The notes under the pieces were generated by a model. The model did no database searches and was not told the DNA's origin. It saw only the letters and a list, made by a program, of their open reading frames with translations. DNA of 64,000 nt from Candidatus Moanabacter tarae. GTDB taxonomy: Bacteria > Verrucomicrobiota > Verrucomicrobiia > Opitutales > UBA2987. The stretch lies in contig CP029803.1 in assembly GCA_003226295.1 (NCBI GenBank), positions 800,211 to 864,210 on the forward strand, written 5' to 3'. Positions 19,036 through 28,380 of the stretch are shown piece by piece; the first letter of the stretch is position 1; each line of letters opens with the position of its first letter. The translations under genes and the position numbers were made by a program.

Positions 19036-19749
19036 ATGAGAATTCTAATAACTTCGGCTGCATCACAATTTTCAATGGGAATCGCAATTCCTCTTAGTGA
19101 ACGTTACGAGGTTACACTTACAGATATTCAGCCAGTTTCGTCTGACCTTCAGTTCGTTCGATCGGATCTTGATCATACAGCTGACACTAATGAGCTTGTT
19201 CACGGGATTAAAGCTATTGTTCATTCAGCTGAAGTCATACCAGAGGCTAGTCCATCTGATCAACTTGACTACCAGATGCGTTGTACCTACAATTTAATGT
19301 TGGCTGCATCGGAAATGGGTGTTCCTCGGTTTATCTACCTTAGCTCGTTAAGTCTCATGGAAGGCTACAACCCGGAGTTTGCTGTGACCGAGCGATGGAA
19401 GACACTTCCGACTACGGATCTTCCGGTTCTATGTTGTCACCTAGGGGAGTTCGTGTGCCGGGAATTTGCCCGAGAGAGAAAAATTCAGGTAGTCATCCTT
19501 AGGTTGGGTAAAATGTCATCTAATTTGTCTTCTGAATCTGGAACCTCTACGCTTTATATGGAAGATGCAGTCGAAGCTGTAGATAAGGCTCTGACGGCCA
19601 AACTTTCCGGTTGGATTGATATATTCCATGTTCAATCAGATGTTCCTAATGCGAGGTTTCTGACAGGCCAATCCTGGTGGAGTGCAGATGATGTATCCCC
19701 ACCGTTCAGTTTGGGTTACAAACCTCGGAAAAGAGATATTGGTCGATGA
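19036..19749 (+). CDS. degenerate extended SDR (epimerase-like)
   Basis: A 237-residue protein with the overall order of an extended SDR ('YLSSLSLMEGY' matches the catalytic-Ser strand). Its nucleotide loop is unusual (TSAASQFSMG), and the YxxxK position reads C134-x-x-x-E138, so both catalytic residues are replaced. It overlaps by 4 bp (ATGA) with an intact SDR downstream, so the two are made together. It may be a non-catalytic partner or regulatory subunit, or a decaying copy. Substrate unknown. Confidence 0.72.
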   Translation: MRILITSAASQFSMGIAIPLSERYEVTLTDIQPVSSDLQFVRSDLDHTADTNELVHGIKAIVHSAEVIPEASPSDQLDYQMRCTYNLMLAASEMGVPRFIYLSSLSLMEGYNPEFAVTERWKTLPTTDLPVLCCHLGEFVCREFARERKIQVVILRLGKMSSNLSSESGTSTLYMEDAVEAVDKALTAKLSGWIDIFHVQSDVPNARFLTGQSWWSADDVSPPFSLGYKPRKRDIGR

Positions 19750-20492
19750 ATATACTTATCCTCGGAGCCAATGGTCAGATGGGGCCTCATGTGATTCGGT
19801 CGCTCGAGTCCAAACATTATTTGCGTCTATCTGATGTTAATGATCTCGATACGGATCATGAATATCTAAAGGTGGATATATCCAATCTTGATCAAGTGGT
19901 TTCCGTTTCTGAAGGGATGGATGCGATCATCAATCTTTCAGTGCTTCGACCTGATCGTCGACAGGCTTTTGATGTAAATGCTCGCGGGTGCTATAACATG
20001 ATGGTTGCTGCAGTAAAGCATAAGATAGGACGGATTGTTAATTCGGGACCTTTTTATGTCGTTGCGGGGCCCACCTACGAGCGGTTCGACCATCAGATAA
20101 GCCCAGATGTCCCCCCTCAGCCGGGAACTTATCTTTACGCGATTACAAAGTCTCTTGGACAGGAGATCTGTCGAGTTTTTACTGAACACCACGATGTTGT
20201 TGTGATGGATCTCCTGTTCTATATGCTGCTGGATCCGAAGACCCACGGGTCCAGTTCCGATTCGCCCATCGCAAACCTTGGACGTGATATGACACCCTAT
20301 ACGACCTCTTGGAGGGATACAGGTGAGGCGTTTCGTTGTGCTATAGATGTTGCTTTGGATATGCTCCCGTCCCGCTGCGAACTTTTCTTTGTTTTCCCAA
20401 ATCTTCCTCATCAGAAATTCTCGAATGAAAAAGCAAGGCGGGTCTTGGGATGGGAACCGCAAGACAGTTTGGATCAGTTTTGGAAGAAATAA
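19746..20492 (+). CDS. NAD-dependent epimerase/dehydratase (extended SDR)
   Basis: A 248-residue extended SDR with the loop GANGQMGPH at the N-terminus and an intact YxxxK in 'YLYAITKSLGQE'. The serine strand reads 'IVNSGPFYVVAG'. It resembles the short uronate-dehydrogenase-like proteins at 5979 and 13505. The start overlaps the preceding SDR stop (ATGA), indicating translational coupling of an intact and a degenerate SDR. Substrate unknown. Confidence 0.78.
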   Translation: MNILILGANGQMGPHVIRSLESKHYLRLSDVNDLDTDHEYLKVDISNLDQVVSVSEGMDAIINLSVLRPDRRQAFDVNARGCYNMMVAAVKHKIGRIVNSGPFYVVAGPTYERFDHQISPDVPPQPGTYLYAITKSLGQEICRVFTEHHDVVVMDLLFYMLLDPKTHGSSSDSPIANLGRDMTPYTTSWRDTGEAFRCAIDVALDMLPSRCELFFVFPNLPHQKFSNEKARRVLGWEPQDSLDQFWKK

Positions 20493-20823
20493 GTTTGTTG
20501 TTCCTGAAATTCGGCGGCCTGGAATCTCTTTTTATTCCCATTCAAATCTCATTCCTTGCTGGGGTATATAATCCATTTTAGGAAGTTAATAATGGGCTTG
20601 CCTCTAGGCGGGTTTAATTTGGCATGGTGTCGCTATTGCAATTCCTCAGGGTTTTCTATTATAGAAACCAACGTTCCTTAGGATGGGATATTGGATGAAG
20701 GCGCATTAGTGATATAATGCATTATTTTGAATAATTGGGAAAATCGAATGGAGTCGCGATTCGATTAGGTTAGTTTGGTTTATTAAAAGGATAGGACAAA
20801 TCAATGAGGTGGAGAAGGGCAGA
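20493..20823. other. intergenic gap, no gene seen
   Basis: About 330 bp between two + strand genes. No credible ORF beyond fragments in other frames. GGAG at 20811-20814 serves the next gene. Confidence 0.5.
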
Positions 20824-22338
20824 ATGAACCAACCTAATATTGTCTTTTTTCTTGCTGACGACCTGGGTTGGAGGGATCTGAGCTGCGAGGGCAGCAAATT
20901 TTATGAAAGTCCCAATATTGATCGAATCGCCAACGAAGGCATGCGATTCACTCAGGGCTATGCAGCTTGCCAAGTATGTAGTCCCTCTCGGGCTAGTATT
21001 CTCACAGGGAAAGTTACACCACGTCATGGTGTAACCGACTATATTGGTGCACCATCTGGTGAAGCCTGGCGTGGACTTGGACGCCAGAATAAGCTACTTC
21101 CTCCGGAATACGAGCATGGTCTCCGGAAAAATGAGACTACTTTTGTTAAAGCCCTTCAGGATGATGGATACCGGACATTATTTGCCGGCAAGTGGCATCT
21201 TGGGGACAAGGATAACCATCCCGAACAATTTGGGTTTGATGTTAATATTGGTGGTTTTCGATTGGGTAAGCCGCCCGGGGGGTATTTTTCTCCCTACAAC
21301 AATCCGTATCTCAAGGATGGTCCAAAGGGAGAGTCGCTTCCAATTCGGCTCGGAACAGAAGCTTCCAATTGGATAGAATCAAATAAAGACGAACCTTTTC
21401 TTGCTTACCTTTCTTTCTATTCCGTTCATGGCCCGATTGAAACAAGCAGGGATCGGTGGGAAAAATATAGGGATAAGGCGGTTGTGCAAGGTCCTCCTAA
21501 CCGGCGATTCATAATGGAAAATTACCTGCCCGTGCGACAGGTACAAGATTGTCCGATTATGGGCGGAATGGTTGAGGCAATGGATGATGGAGTTGGGATT
21601 GTACTCAAAACTCTTGATCGTTTGGGTCTGTCCGAGAACACGGTTGTTTGCTTCACATCTGATAATGGCGGTGTTAGTTCTGGGGACGCATATCCGACTT
21701 CTAATCTTCCATTACGTGGGGGGAAGGGCCGTCAGTGGGAAGGTGGGATTCGTGAGCCATTCTATATCAAAGCGCCCGGTATAACAAGGCCTGGATCCAT
21801 CTGTGATGTCCCTGTTTCTGGTATTGACTACTACAGTACGCTTCTTGAGCTTGCCTCTTGTGATATTCCTGACAGCCAGACCATAGATGGGTTAAGCCTT
21901 GTTCCTCTTTTGAAAGGGGAGTCAGATAATAAGATCGAAACCCGGGATCTTTATTGGCATTACCCTCACTATGGCAATCAGGGTGGGGACCCTTCGAGCA
22001 TTATAAGGCGACATAATTGGAAACTGATCCACTACTATGAGGACGGGCGAGACGAACTCTATGACCTTAAGAACGATGAGGGAGAGAAGAACGACATCAG
22101 TGGGGTATATTCGGATCAGGTTGTTGCATTGCGATATAGTTTGGATAAATGGCTGAAGGATGTGAGCGCAAAAATACCTATATGCGACACAGATTACGCC
22201 CCTGAAAGGGCATCTGCACGTCTTTACGAAATAGAGTACGAGTTAATGCCAGAGTTGGAATTAACGCATGCTAGATATCTTGATCCGAACTGGCATCCGA
22301 ATGATGATTGGTGGGGAAGTCAGGTGACGATTGATTAG
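20824..22338 (+). CDS. sulfatase (formylglycine-dependent type)
   Basis: A 504-residue arylsulfatase-type enzyme with the canonical signature C52-S-P-S-R-A-S-I-L-T-G and the metal-binding D12-D13 in 'FLADDLGW'. Further conserved pieces are 'GKWHLG' and 'TSDNGG'. I start at ATG 20824 because GGAG sits about 10 nt before it; an upstream GTG would add only five residues. There is no signal peptide, so it should act in the cytosol. The convergent neighbour is a heparinase-type lyase, suggesting a sulfated glycan or oligosaccharide as substrate. Confidence 0.92.
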   Translation: MNQPNIVFFLADDLGWRDLSCEGSKFYESPNIDRIANEGMRFTQGYAACQVCSPSRASILTGKVTPRHGVTDYIGAPSGEAWRGLGRQNKLLPPEYEHGLRKNETTFVKALQDDGYRTLFAGKWHLGDKDNHPEQFGFDVNIGGFRLGKPPGGYFSPYNNPYLKDGPKGESLPIRLGTEASNWIESNKDEPFLAYLSFYSVHGPIETSRDRWEKYRDKAVVQGPPNRRFIMENYLPVRQVQDCPIMGGMVEAMDDGVGIVLKTLDRLGLSENTVVCFTSDNGGVSSGDAYPTSNLPLRGGKGRQWEGGIREPFYIKAPGITRPGSICDVPVSGIDYYSTLLELASCDIPDSQTIDGLSLVPLLKGESDNKIETRDLYWHYPHYGNQGGDPSSIIRRHNWKLIHYYEDGRDELYDLKNDEGEKNDISGVYSDQVVALRYSLDKWLKDVSAKIPICDTDYAPERASARLYEIEYELMPELELTHARYLDPNWHPNDDWWGSQVTID

Positions 22339-22432
22339 GAGTCTGGAAATCACAGGAGAGTTCCAGTATTAAGAGCCTATCCCTTAGAAACGATTGAGTA
22401 TATGCTAAAACTCTCTGAAGGATTTATATTAT

Positions 22433-22462
22433 TTAATTAATCTCGTTTGGAGGATTAATTAA
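22433..22462. terminator. 10-bp inverted repeat between convergent genes
   Basis: TTAATTAATC (22433-22442) and GATTAATTAA (22453-22462) form a perfect 10-bp stem with a 10-nt loop in the convergent gap between sulfatase and lyase. The stem is almost all A/T, so a terminator role is weakly supported. Confidence 0.3.
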
Positions 22463-22537
22463 GGAATGTGCGGAGGAGTTAAAGTAGTTGTATTTTATTG
22501 TATATTAGTGATTGCGACCCCCAAGGGTTTTATCTGT

Positions 22538-24820
22538 TTACCTTAGAGTTTCCCCATTGAAGAGCGCTTTCCCCCCACCTATGACATCCCAATCCCTGGG
22601 CGATTTGTTATTATCGAGACGTAACAACATTCCTTCCCCTTCGAATGCGACGGTTCCAGTTCCTAAATCGGAAAGCTCGTAGTAACCTAAACCCGGTGAC
22701 AGACAAATCAGATCCTGTCGTTCCCCGTCCTGGAAACTAATTCTGATCCACCCATCGTCTGCTGGACCGATACTCTCAACGGTGGGTAGGAGCTTCTCTT
22801 CCGAAGCAATAGGCCATAAGACTGTCTGTATTAAAACGGGACCTTTCGATCGTTTCCGATAAATGGCACAGGGTGCTGGTATTTGGCGCCCTCCAATTAT
22901 GTGCCAGCCTTGAAGTCCTTCACCCCCATCATCCTTACCTTCAACAACATCTACCTCGAGTTGCGGATTTGGAATCGGAATGAGAGCGAGATTCGGTTGG
23001 TTTGGACTGATGGTTCTAATAATCTTAAGTTTCGAATCGAATGAAGTTTTTACTGGAATGAAATGAAATAATTGTTCGTAGGTGTGCTCCTCTGATCCCA
23101 ACAGTCTGTCACTGACGACCCAGTAACAAGAATCTTTTAAACCAGTCGACTTCACAAACAGCACAGTTCTCGAGTGGGTAACCCAAACTTTAATCTCACC
23201 TTCGAACGGTGGTGGCGGATAGACAGATCTCATTGGTTCGGTAAACTGGGATGGGCCCCATCCTTCATCATAATCACCTGATATGAAGTCACAAGACTTG
23301 CTGGAATACCATCTGTTGTTTAGTGGCTTACTTACTGATTTTTGCCCACCCACAAGCCGCATTTGACTGAGACCATCCACAGTGACTGTGCTATGACCTC
23401 GAGTGCTACCGAAGAACCGATACCAACGATGGTGTCGACTCTCCCTTGAGTAGGTATGAACCCCTTTATCAGCAATGAGTGTTCGCCCCAAGACCGCAAC
23501 TTCGATTGATAGTTTGGCTTCGTGGGCGTGAATGTCTCCAAGCGGTCCCATATCACACATCATATAGTTTGCGTTCCGGTCCCAGCTACTTCGCATCACC
23601 GCAGTCCCCATCCATGGATAGTAGATAGAAGTATGATCAGGATGAGGTCCCTGTTTTCCTTCCCGAATAACGTGTTCCAGAGAGGGATCATCACCGAGTT
23701 CTAAAATCGCCTCAATATAGTTGTCCGGAGAGGCTTGTTGTCCGTCCCCTGTACTGGGGCACAGACCGTCCGGACGCCTCATGTCCGCTAAAAAATAAGC
23801 ACGTTTCCGCATTGCTTTCATGATTGGCTTAGGGCTAGCCCAGCCGTTTTTTTTGAGCAGCATCAAAGCCTCGAGCCCGGAATACGAAGCACGGACTGTG
23901 TACCCTAGCGAGTTTTCTCTGGAAGAACCATCAGGATAATATGCACCGTCGGTAGCAAAATAGCGGCTACATTGTTCAAGTCCTTGATCTCTCCAATCAG
24001 ATGAACTTCGGAACTCGTGCATTCCAACACCTAACCATAGTAATCCTATCCCATTGTAAAGAAGCTGGTTCCCAGGTGCACTTTTGACCTTTCCCATTGA
24101 ACCGGCACAGGTTGTAGCGAGCCAGTGGAGGAGGATACATAGATCACTTGGGGGAAGATTTTTCCAGGAAAGGATAAAAGGCAGTATCTGCAGATAGGTG
24201 CGTGCCAGTTGCATGTCTGGTAACCACATCCAGTCAGATCGCCCTCGAACATATTCAATATAGTGCAGACAAATCCAGACGAGCTTTTTAATATATTTCT
24301 CTTCTCCTGTATTCCAGTAAGTGACTGCTAGTACTTTAAGGAAATATTGGTAGCAGAGTGACATGGGCCAACGGTGACCCTCAACAGGTGGTACCACTTC
24401 CCAGTCCCAGTTAGCGCCAAGGTCAACAATGCCGTCATCGCTATGAACGGGAAGAAAGATCTTGTGTTGTAAGATAAGATTCGCGAGATCCTTGGCGGTA
24501 TATGGAGACAACCGTGGTGGTGCTGATCGTGCGGCGACGTAACCCCTACCAAGGTAAATGGTTTTCCGTACTTTTTCACGATCTTTCCATGTGAACGAAG
24601 GAAGGGAATATAGGAGAAAATCAAAGTCTACCGTTCGTTTCTTTAAGTCGAGTTCGCCCGGTGCGTTCCAAGGTAGAAACGGAGCCTGTCTCTGGCGATA
24701 ATAATTCAGATAGGCAATCTCTGCTTCTTCCAGTCTGTTGGCTTCAACTGCGACTTTAACGGGCCTAATCCCATCTGTTTCGAGGTTCAGCAGGGAGAAA
24801 ATTTCACTTCCAGTTTTCAC
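22538..24820 (-). CDS. heparinase II/III-family polysaccharide lyase-like protein
   Basis: A 760-residue protein with an N-terminal alpha/alpha-toroid (about residues 50-390) and a C-terminal beta-sandwich heparinase II/III domain (about 400-700). Likely active-site regions are 'GNQLLYNGIGLL', 'DGSSRENSLGYTVRASY' and 'DIHAHEAKLSIEV', which contain the Asn, Tyr and His used by such lyases to beta-eliminate uronate-linked glycans. No signal peptide is seen, so it may be an intracellular oligo-lyase. Its unsaturated uronate products would feed the sugar-acid genes around it. The exact polysaccharide-lyase family is not assigned. Confidence 0.8.
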   Translation of the reverse strand: MKTGSEIFSLLNLETDGIRPVKVAVEANRLEEAEIAYLNYYRQRQAPFLPWNAPGELDLKKRTVDFDFLLYSLPSFTWKDREKVRKTIYLGRGYVAARSAPPRLSPYTAKDLANLILQHKIFLPVHSDDGIVDLGANWDWEVVPPVEGHRWPMSLCYQYFLKVLAVTYWNTGEEKYIKKLVWICLHYIEYVRGRSDWMWLPDMQLARTYLQILPFILSWKNLPPSDLCILLHWLATTCAGSMGKVKSAPGNQLLYNGIGLLWLGVGMHEFRSSSDWRDQGLEQCSRYFATDGAYYPDGSSRENSLGYTVRASYSGLEALMLLKKNGWASPKPIMKAMRKRAYFLADMRRPDGLCPSTGDGQQASPDNYIEAILELGDDPSLEHVIREGKQGPHPDHTSIYYPWMGTAVMRSSWDRNANYMMCDMGPLGDIHAHEAKLSIEVAVLGRTLIADKGVHTYSRESRHHRWYRFFGSTRGHSTVTVDGLSQMRLVGGQKSVSKPLNNRWYSSKSCDFISGDYDEGWGPSQFTEPMRSVYPPPPFEGEIKVWVTHSRTVLFVKSTGLKDSCYWVVSDRLLGSEEHTYEQLFHFIPVKTSFDSKLKIIRTISPNQPNLALIPIPNPQLEVDVVEGKDDGGEGLQGWHIIGGRQIPAPCAIYRKRSKGPVLIQTVLWPIASEEKLLPTVESIGPADDGWIRISFQDGERQDLICLSPGLGYYELSDLGTGTVAFEGEGMLLRLDNNKSPRDWDVIGGGKALFNGETLR

Positions 24821-25140
24821 AATAATCTTTGTGACATAGATTCCATCTTGGATCGAAGTAGTTTGGATATTGGAATTTTATAGTTTCTATATATTCTACT
24901 TCAGGGTTTACAAAATGCCGAGTGATTACGAATAGAGACAGGGAAATAAATATTGGTTGATCTTGATTGGAGTCCTAGGGAATCAGATATGCGAAATGTA
25001 TTGTAATGCCAGATGTTTTCTTGAATTTAGAAATCTACTTGACCGAGATGCATTCTACTCACTTATATCCGAAATCACCCTAAAACGCGTGTGATTTCGA
25101 CTGGATAATGGACAGAATTAACTGAAAAATTTATAATACA
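24821..25140. other. divergent intergenic region
   Basis: About 320 bp between the lyase and enolase-family genes, with no credible ORF. It contains the promoter-like element listed next. Confidence 0.5.
25039..25068 (+). promoter_or_regulatory. sigma70-like promoter for the second enolase-family gene
   Basis: TTGACC (25039-25044), an 18-nt spacer and TTATAT (25063-25068) lie about 70 bp before the ATG at 25141. Inferred from consensus match only. Confidence 0.4.
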
Positions 25141-26400
25141 ATGAAAATTGCTAAAGCTGAGTACTTGACACTAGATATACCGTTTTACGCCGATCATGTT
25201 GAAAGGCACATGCACCGCGCGAGCACCCACTCCGAACGGGTTAACCTCTACCGCCTCGAGACGGACAATGGCTTGATTGGCTATGGTGATAACGTTGGTA
25301 TAGCTAGTCCTGTGGACAACCTGGTTGGCCAAGACCCTTGGCGTATTTTTCGAGATGATAGCATAGGAATGGGTCCGCAGATCGCTGCTCTTGACCTTGC
25401 TGGGAAGGATGCTGGGATCCCGGTCCATTGCCTGATTGGAGCTAAGGTAAGAGATCGTTGTCCAATTTCATGGTGGGGTATTGATATGCCACCGGAGGAT
25501 TGGAGCAAAGAGGCACAGGAGTCGGTAAAAAGAGGTTACACTTGCTTTAAGATGAAAGCTAGACCTTGGCGTGATATTCATCAGCAAATTGAAACGGTAG
25601 GTAAAGTTGTTCCGAATGATTACCGTTTCGATATTGACTTTAATGGCTTTCTTTTGACGCCCGCAAATGCAGAAATTCATCTGCAAAAGTTAGATGAGCA
25701 TCTCAACGTGGGAATGTATGAATCTCCTTTCTATTTAGGGAGAGATCTGGAAGGTGCTCGAATACTACGTCAGAGGGTCAGGAAGTTTGTAGTTGAGCAC
25801 TTTGGTGAGGCGATCCTTCACGCTCGTGCCAGTGATGGATTCGTTATCGGAAGCACTCTCCAGGCGAATCTTCGAACAGCCACGTTGGCTCAAGAGTTCC
25901 GTACTCCATTTTGGCTTCAACTGGTGGGAACTGGTATTACGACGGCTTATGCTGCCCATCTAGGGGCGGTTCTTCTTCACGCTCAATTGCCTTCAATTAC
26001 CTGCCATGAACTCTTTGAGTCAGATTTACTGACTGAGCGCATTCCAGTAGTTGATGGATACATGCCGGTTCCGGACGAGCCAGGACTTGGGATCCAAGTG
26101 GATGAGAAGGCGGTGGAAAAATACCGTGTTGATCCCAATTCTCCTTCGCCCAAGGACATCTACCGATCTAAGAAGCGAATATTGACCGTTGCTTGGCCCG
26201 GGAATGAAGATGAGATTAGGGAGCGGAGTTTTACTTCCGAAGAGGTCTATCAATTCTCCTTTTACAAAGGGAATCTTCCCGGGTTCCAAACTGGGGTGCA
26301 TTTGTCAGTCGAAGAAGATGATGGAAGTGCTGCCTTCAAGAAGCGGCACTGCAGTCTACTTGATAAGGAGGCTTCTATTGTCTCGGACAATCAACGATAA
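25141..26400 (+). CDS. enolase-superfamily sugar-acid enzyme, paralogue of the gene at 928
   Basis: A 419-residue protein aligned end to end with the enolase-family protein at 928, sharing 'CPISWW', the KxK pair (K137, K139 in 'FKMKARPW'), D166/N168 in 'DIDFNG', E194 in 'YESP', D232 in 'DGFVIG' and H273. It also has His (H220 in 'VEHFG') where a strand-5 carboxylate ligand is expected. The reaction is probably dehydration or epimerisation of an acid sugar. The ATG has no clear ribosome binding site. It is divergent from the heparinase-type lyase, so both may respond to the same substrate. Confidence 0.85.
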   Translation: MKIAKAEYLTLDIPFYADHVERHMHRASTHSERVNLYRLETDNGLIGYGDNVGIASPVDNLVGQDPWRIFRDDSIGMGPQIAALDLAGKDAGIPVHCLIGAKVRDRCPISWWGIDMPPEDWSKEAQESVKRGYTCFKMKARPWRDIHQQIETVGKVVPNDYRFDIDFNGFLLTPANAEIHLQKLDEHLNVGMYESPFYLGRDLEGARILRQRVRKFVVEHFGEAILHARASDGFVIGSTLQANLRTATLAQEFRTPFWLQLVGTGITTAYAAHLGAVLLHAQLPSITCHELFESDLLTERIPVVDGYMPVPDEPGLGIQVDEKAVEKYRVDPNSPSPKDIYRSKKRILTVAWPGNEDEIRERSFTSEEVYQFSFYKGNLPGFQTGVHLSVEEDDGSAAFKKRHCSLLDKEASIVSDNQR

Positions 26401-26455
26401 ATGACAGATCGTGATTTTATCCTATAGTTGGATCTATAATCTGATGAGTTCCTAA

Positions 26456-26481
26456 CATATACTCTGTCGATAGAGTATATG
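26456..26481. terminator. 10-bp hairpin between convergent genes
   Basis: CATATACTCT (26456-26465), loop GTCGAT, and AGAGTATATG (26472-26481) form a perfect stem followed by CATTTT. It lies between the convergent enolase-family and glycoside-hydrolase-like genes and could end transcription of the + strand gene. Confidence 0.4.
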
Positions 26482-26614
26482 CATTTTCCGGTTGGAACTT
26501 TGGTGCATTCGGTGAGATCCACGCTTGGTTTTACGAGAGACGCCAAGAGAACCATTGGTCAATGATGAATCAGGAACTATGGAGCCTGCCTTGTGTGTTT
26601 AAGTATCCACTAAA

Positions 26615-28144
26615 TTAACTAAAAAGGACCACTAGCTCTATATCAGTCAGGACAAGATCACAGGTAACCTGCGGATGTCTTTCAATGAGAACGACCTTTA
26701 CTTCGTGTGATCCCTCAGAACACTCGGATAGTACGAATTTCAGCCAGACAGCGTCACTGATGTCACTGATCTTTTGTGGTTCGTTGCAGTAGCAGTAACT
26801 TACTTCGGGATTCTCTAGTTGTTTACCATCCCACCAAACAGCAACATTATCACCTCTAACCCATTCTTCCAACCTGATGCGGAGAGTGTAAGTTGCCGTA
26901 TTTTCGTTTGCCACGTTGAGAATCACAGTAGGGCCTTCACCTGTCAGGGTCGGTTTCAGCGGAACTGGTACATCGCCAAGCAGACGATCACCCCGATAAG
27001 CTCCGCGCCAATCCCCCTTCTTTAGGATGAACCGGTGAGTGGCGGCGTATATTTTATCTTTTCCGTAAAGGGTTTGGAGTGAGCCGATAGAAGTGAGCAA
27101 ATCACGGCGAGTATTCGCATCAGCATGCCAGTTGAATACGTAGATTCCATCAGCGCCCGCCCTGTGGTAATGGCTCGTGATAGCACGAACCCTCATCCGG
27201 TCCTTTTTTGCATCTTCCTCAGGTCCAACTGATGTACCAGGTAGGGCATTGTCTAGCCCGGGATACACGACAATGTTTTTCCCCTTGCAGAGATTGGAGT
27301 AGTAAGGGACATCAATCGATGGGTCGGTTGATGCATTTGCTGAAGGGATCAGGATATCAACCAGCCCCTCATCGATCCAAAGTGGGATGTCATATCCTAT
27401 CTGACGGCATCGCTCGAGACTCCCAGATATACGGGCAGCAAGGTAGAGTGGTCTACCCCTTTCTCGTGCAATTTCATAGGTCATCTGCCGAACCGCCCGT
27501 TGTAGGTCTGTAAGTAGATGACGAAAACGCCAGGCTTGATCCTCCGGCAGATGGAATGCGTGCCGTTGCCAATCAAGTTCGATTCCGTCCCAGTCGAATC
27601 GGGTACAAACTTCCCGAATATAGGCTAAACGGTGTTCTCTAACCTCGGGGATCGACATGTCCCAAGACAGGGAAAACCATTCTGAGGTATTGTCCCCGAG
27701 TAACCAATCAGGGTGATTAATTCTTAGTTGTGTTAGCTCTGAGTGGTGTAGTTCCTTGAGGTCTGAAATCTGAGCTCCGTTAAAGTGATTGTCATTCATG
27801 CGTACAGATGCATAGACCGCGATACCTAGTTTTCGTCCTTGGTTGATCAGCTCTTGTTGCGGATTCTCTCCACGTTCTAGCATCCTTCGGATGTTCTCTG
27901 TATTCGTATAACTACGTGCGTTCTCGTAGCGACGGCCGTGGATTTCCCCCACCAATTCTAAGCTGTCTGTCGGCCACCTTGTTGCGTGTTCACCGACACA
28001 CCAGAACAATGCTCCAACTTGTGTGTCAATTAGTGGGGCATAAGTTTTTTCCAAAAAATCCTCTAAGGACTGCGGAACCTCTGAGTAACCGTGTGTAGCC
28101 CCATCCCAATTGTAGATAATATTATAGGAGGGAGGGTGTGGCAT
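26615..28144 (-). CDS. glycoside-hydrolase-like TIM-barrel protein (family-10-like hypothetical glycosyl hydrolase)
   Basis: A 509-residue protein with a barrel (about residues 1-370) and a C-terminal beta domain (about 380-509). The barrel carries 'DWDGIELDWQRH' (D186, E189, D191), the acid-residue signature of GHL10-like hydrolases, plus 'YVFNWHAD' near its end. The family contains poorly characterised glycosidases. No signal peptide is visible, in keeping with the other degradative enzymes here. The function is inferred from fold and motif; the sugar bond cut is unknown. Confidence 0.65.
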   Translation of the reverse strand: MPHPPSYNIIYNWDGATHGYSEVPQSLEDFLEKTYAPLIDTQVGALFWCVGEHATRWPTDSLELVGEIHGRRYENARSYTNTENIRRMLERGENPQQELINQGRKLGIAVYASVRMNDNHFNGAQISDLKELHHSELTQLRINHPDWLLGDNTSEWFSLSWDMSIPEVREHRLAYIREVCTRFDWDGIELDWQRHAFHLPEDQAWRFRHLLTDLQRAVRQMTYEIARERGRPLYLAARISGSLERCRQIGYDIPLWIDEGLVDILIPSANASTDPSIDVPYYSNLCKGKNIVVYPGLDNALPGTSVGPEEDAKKDRMRVRAITSHYHRAGADGIYVFNWHADANTRRDLLTSIGSLQTLYGKDKIYAATHRFILKKGDWRGAYRGDRLLGDVPVPLKPTLTGEGPTVILNVANENTATYTLRIRLEEWVRGDNVAVWWDGKQLENPEVSYCYCNEPQKISDISDAVWLKFVLSECSEGSHEVKVVLIERHPQVTCDLVLTDIELVVLFS

Positions 28145-28380
28145 GATTGATTATGACGGCACTGAAGATGAAAGGATCATGTCATAAAGAAACTTTAATA
28201 GGAGTGGCGAAATTGCGTAAATTACGGAAAAAGATAAATTACACTAAGCACATTGGAGATTTGAGAGAGAATTTATATTTCTCATAGAATTACGCTATGT
28301 TTTCGGAAATGGATTTGCGAAACTGGGATTGGCCTGCGTTGTAGTAGTTAAAATAGATTCGTGATTAAGTCTAAATATAT

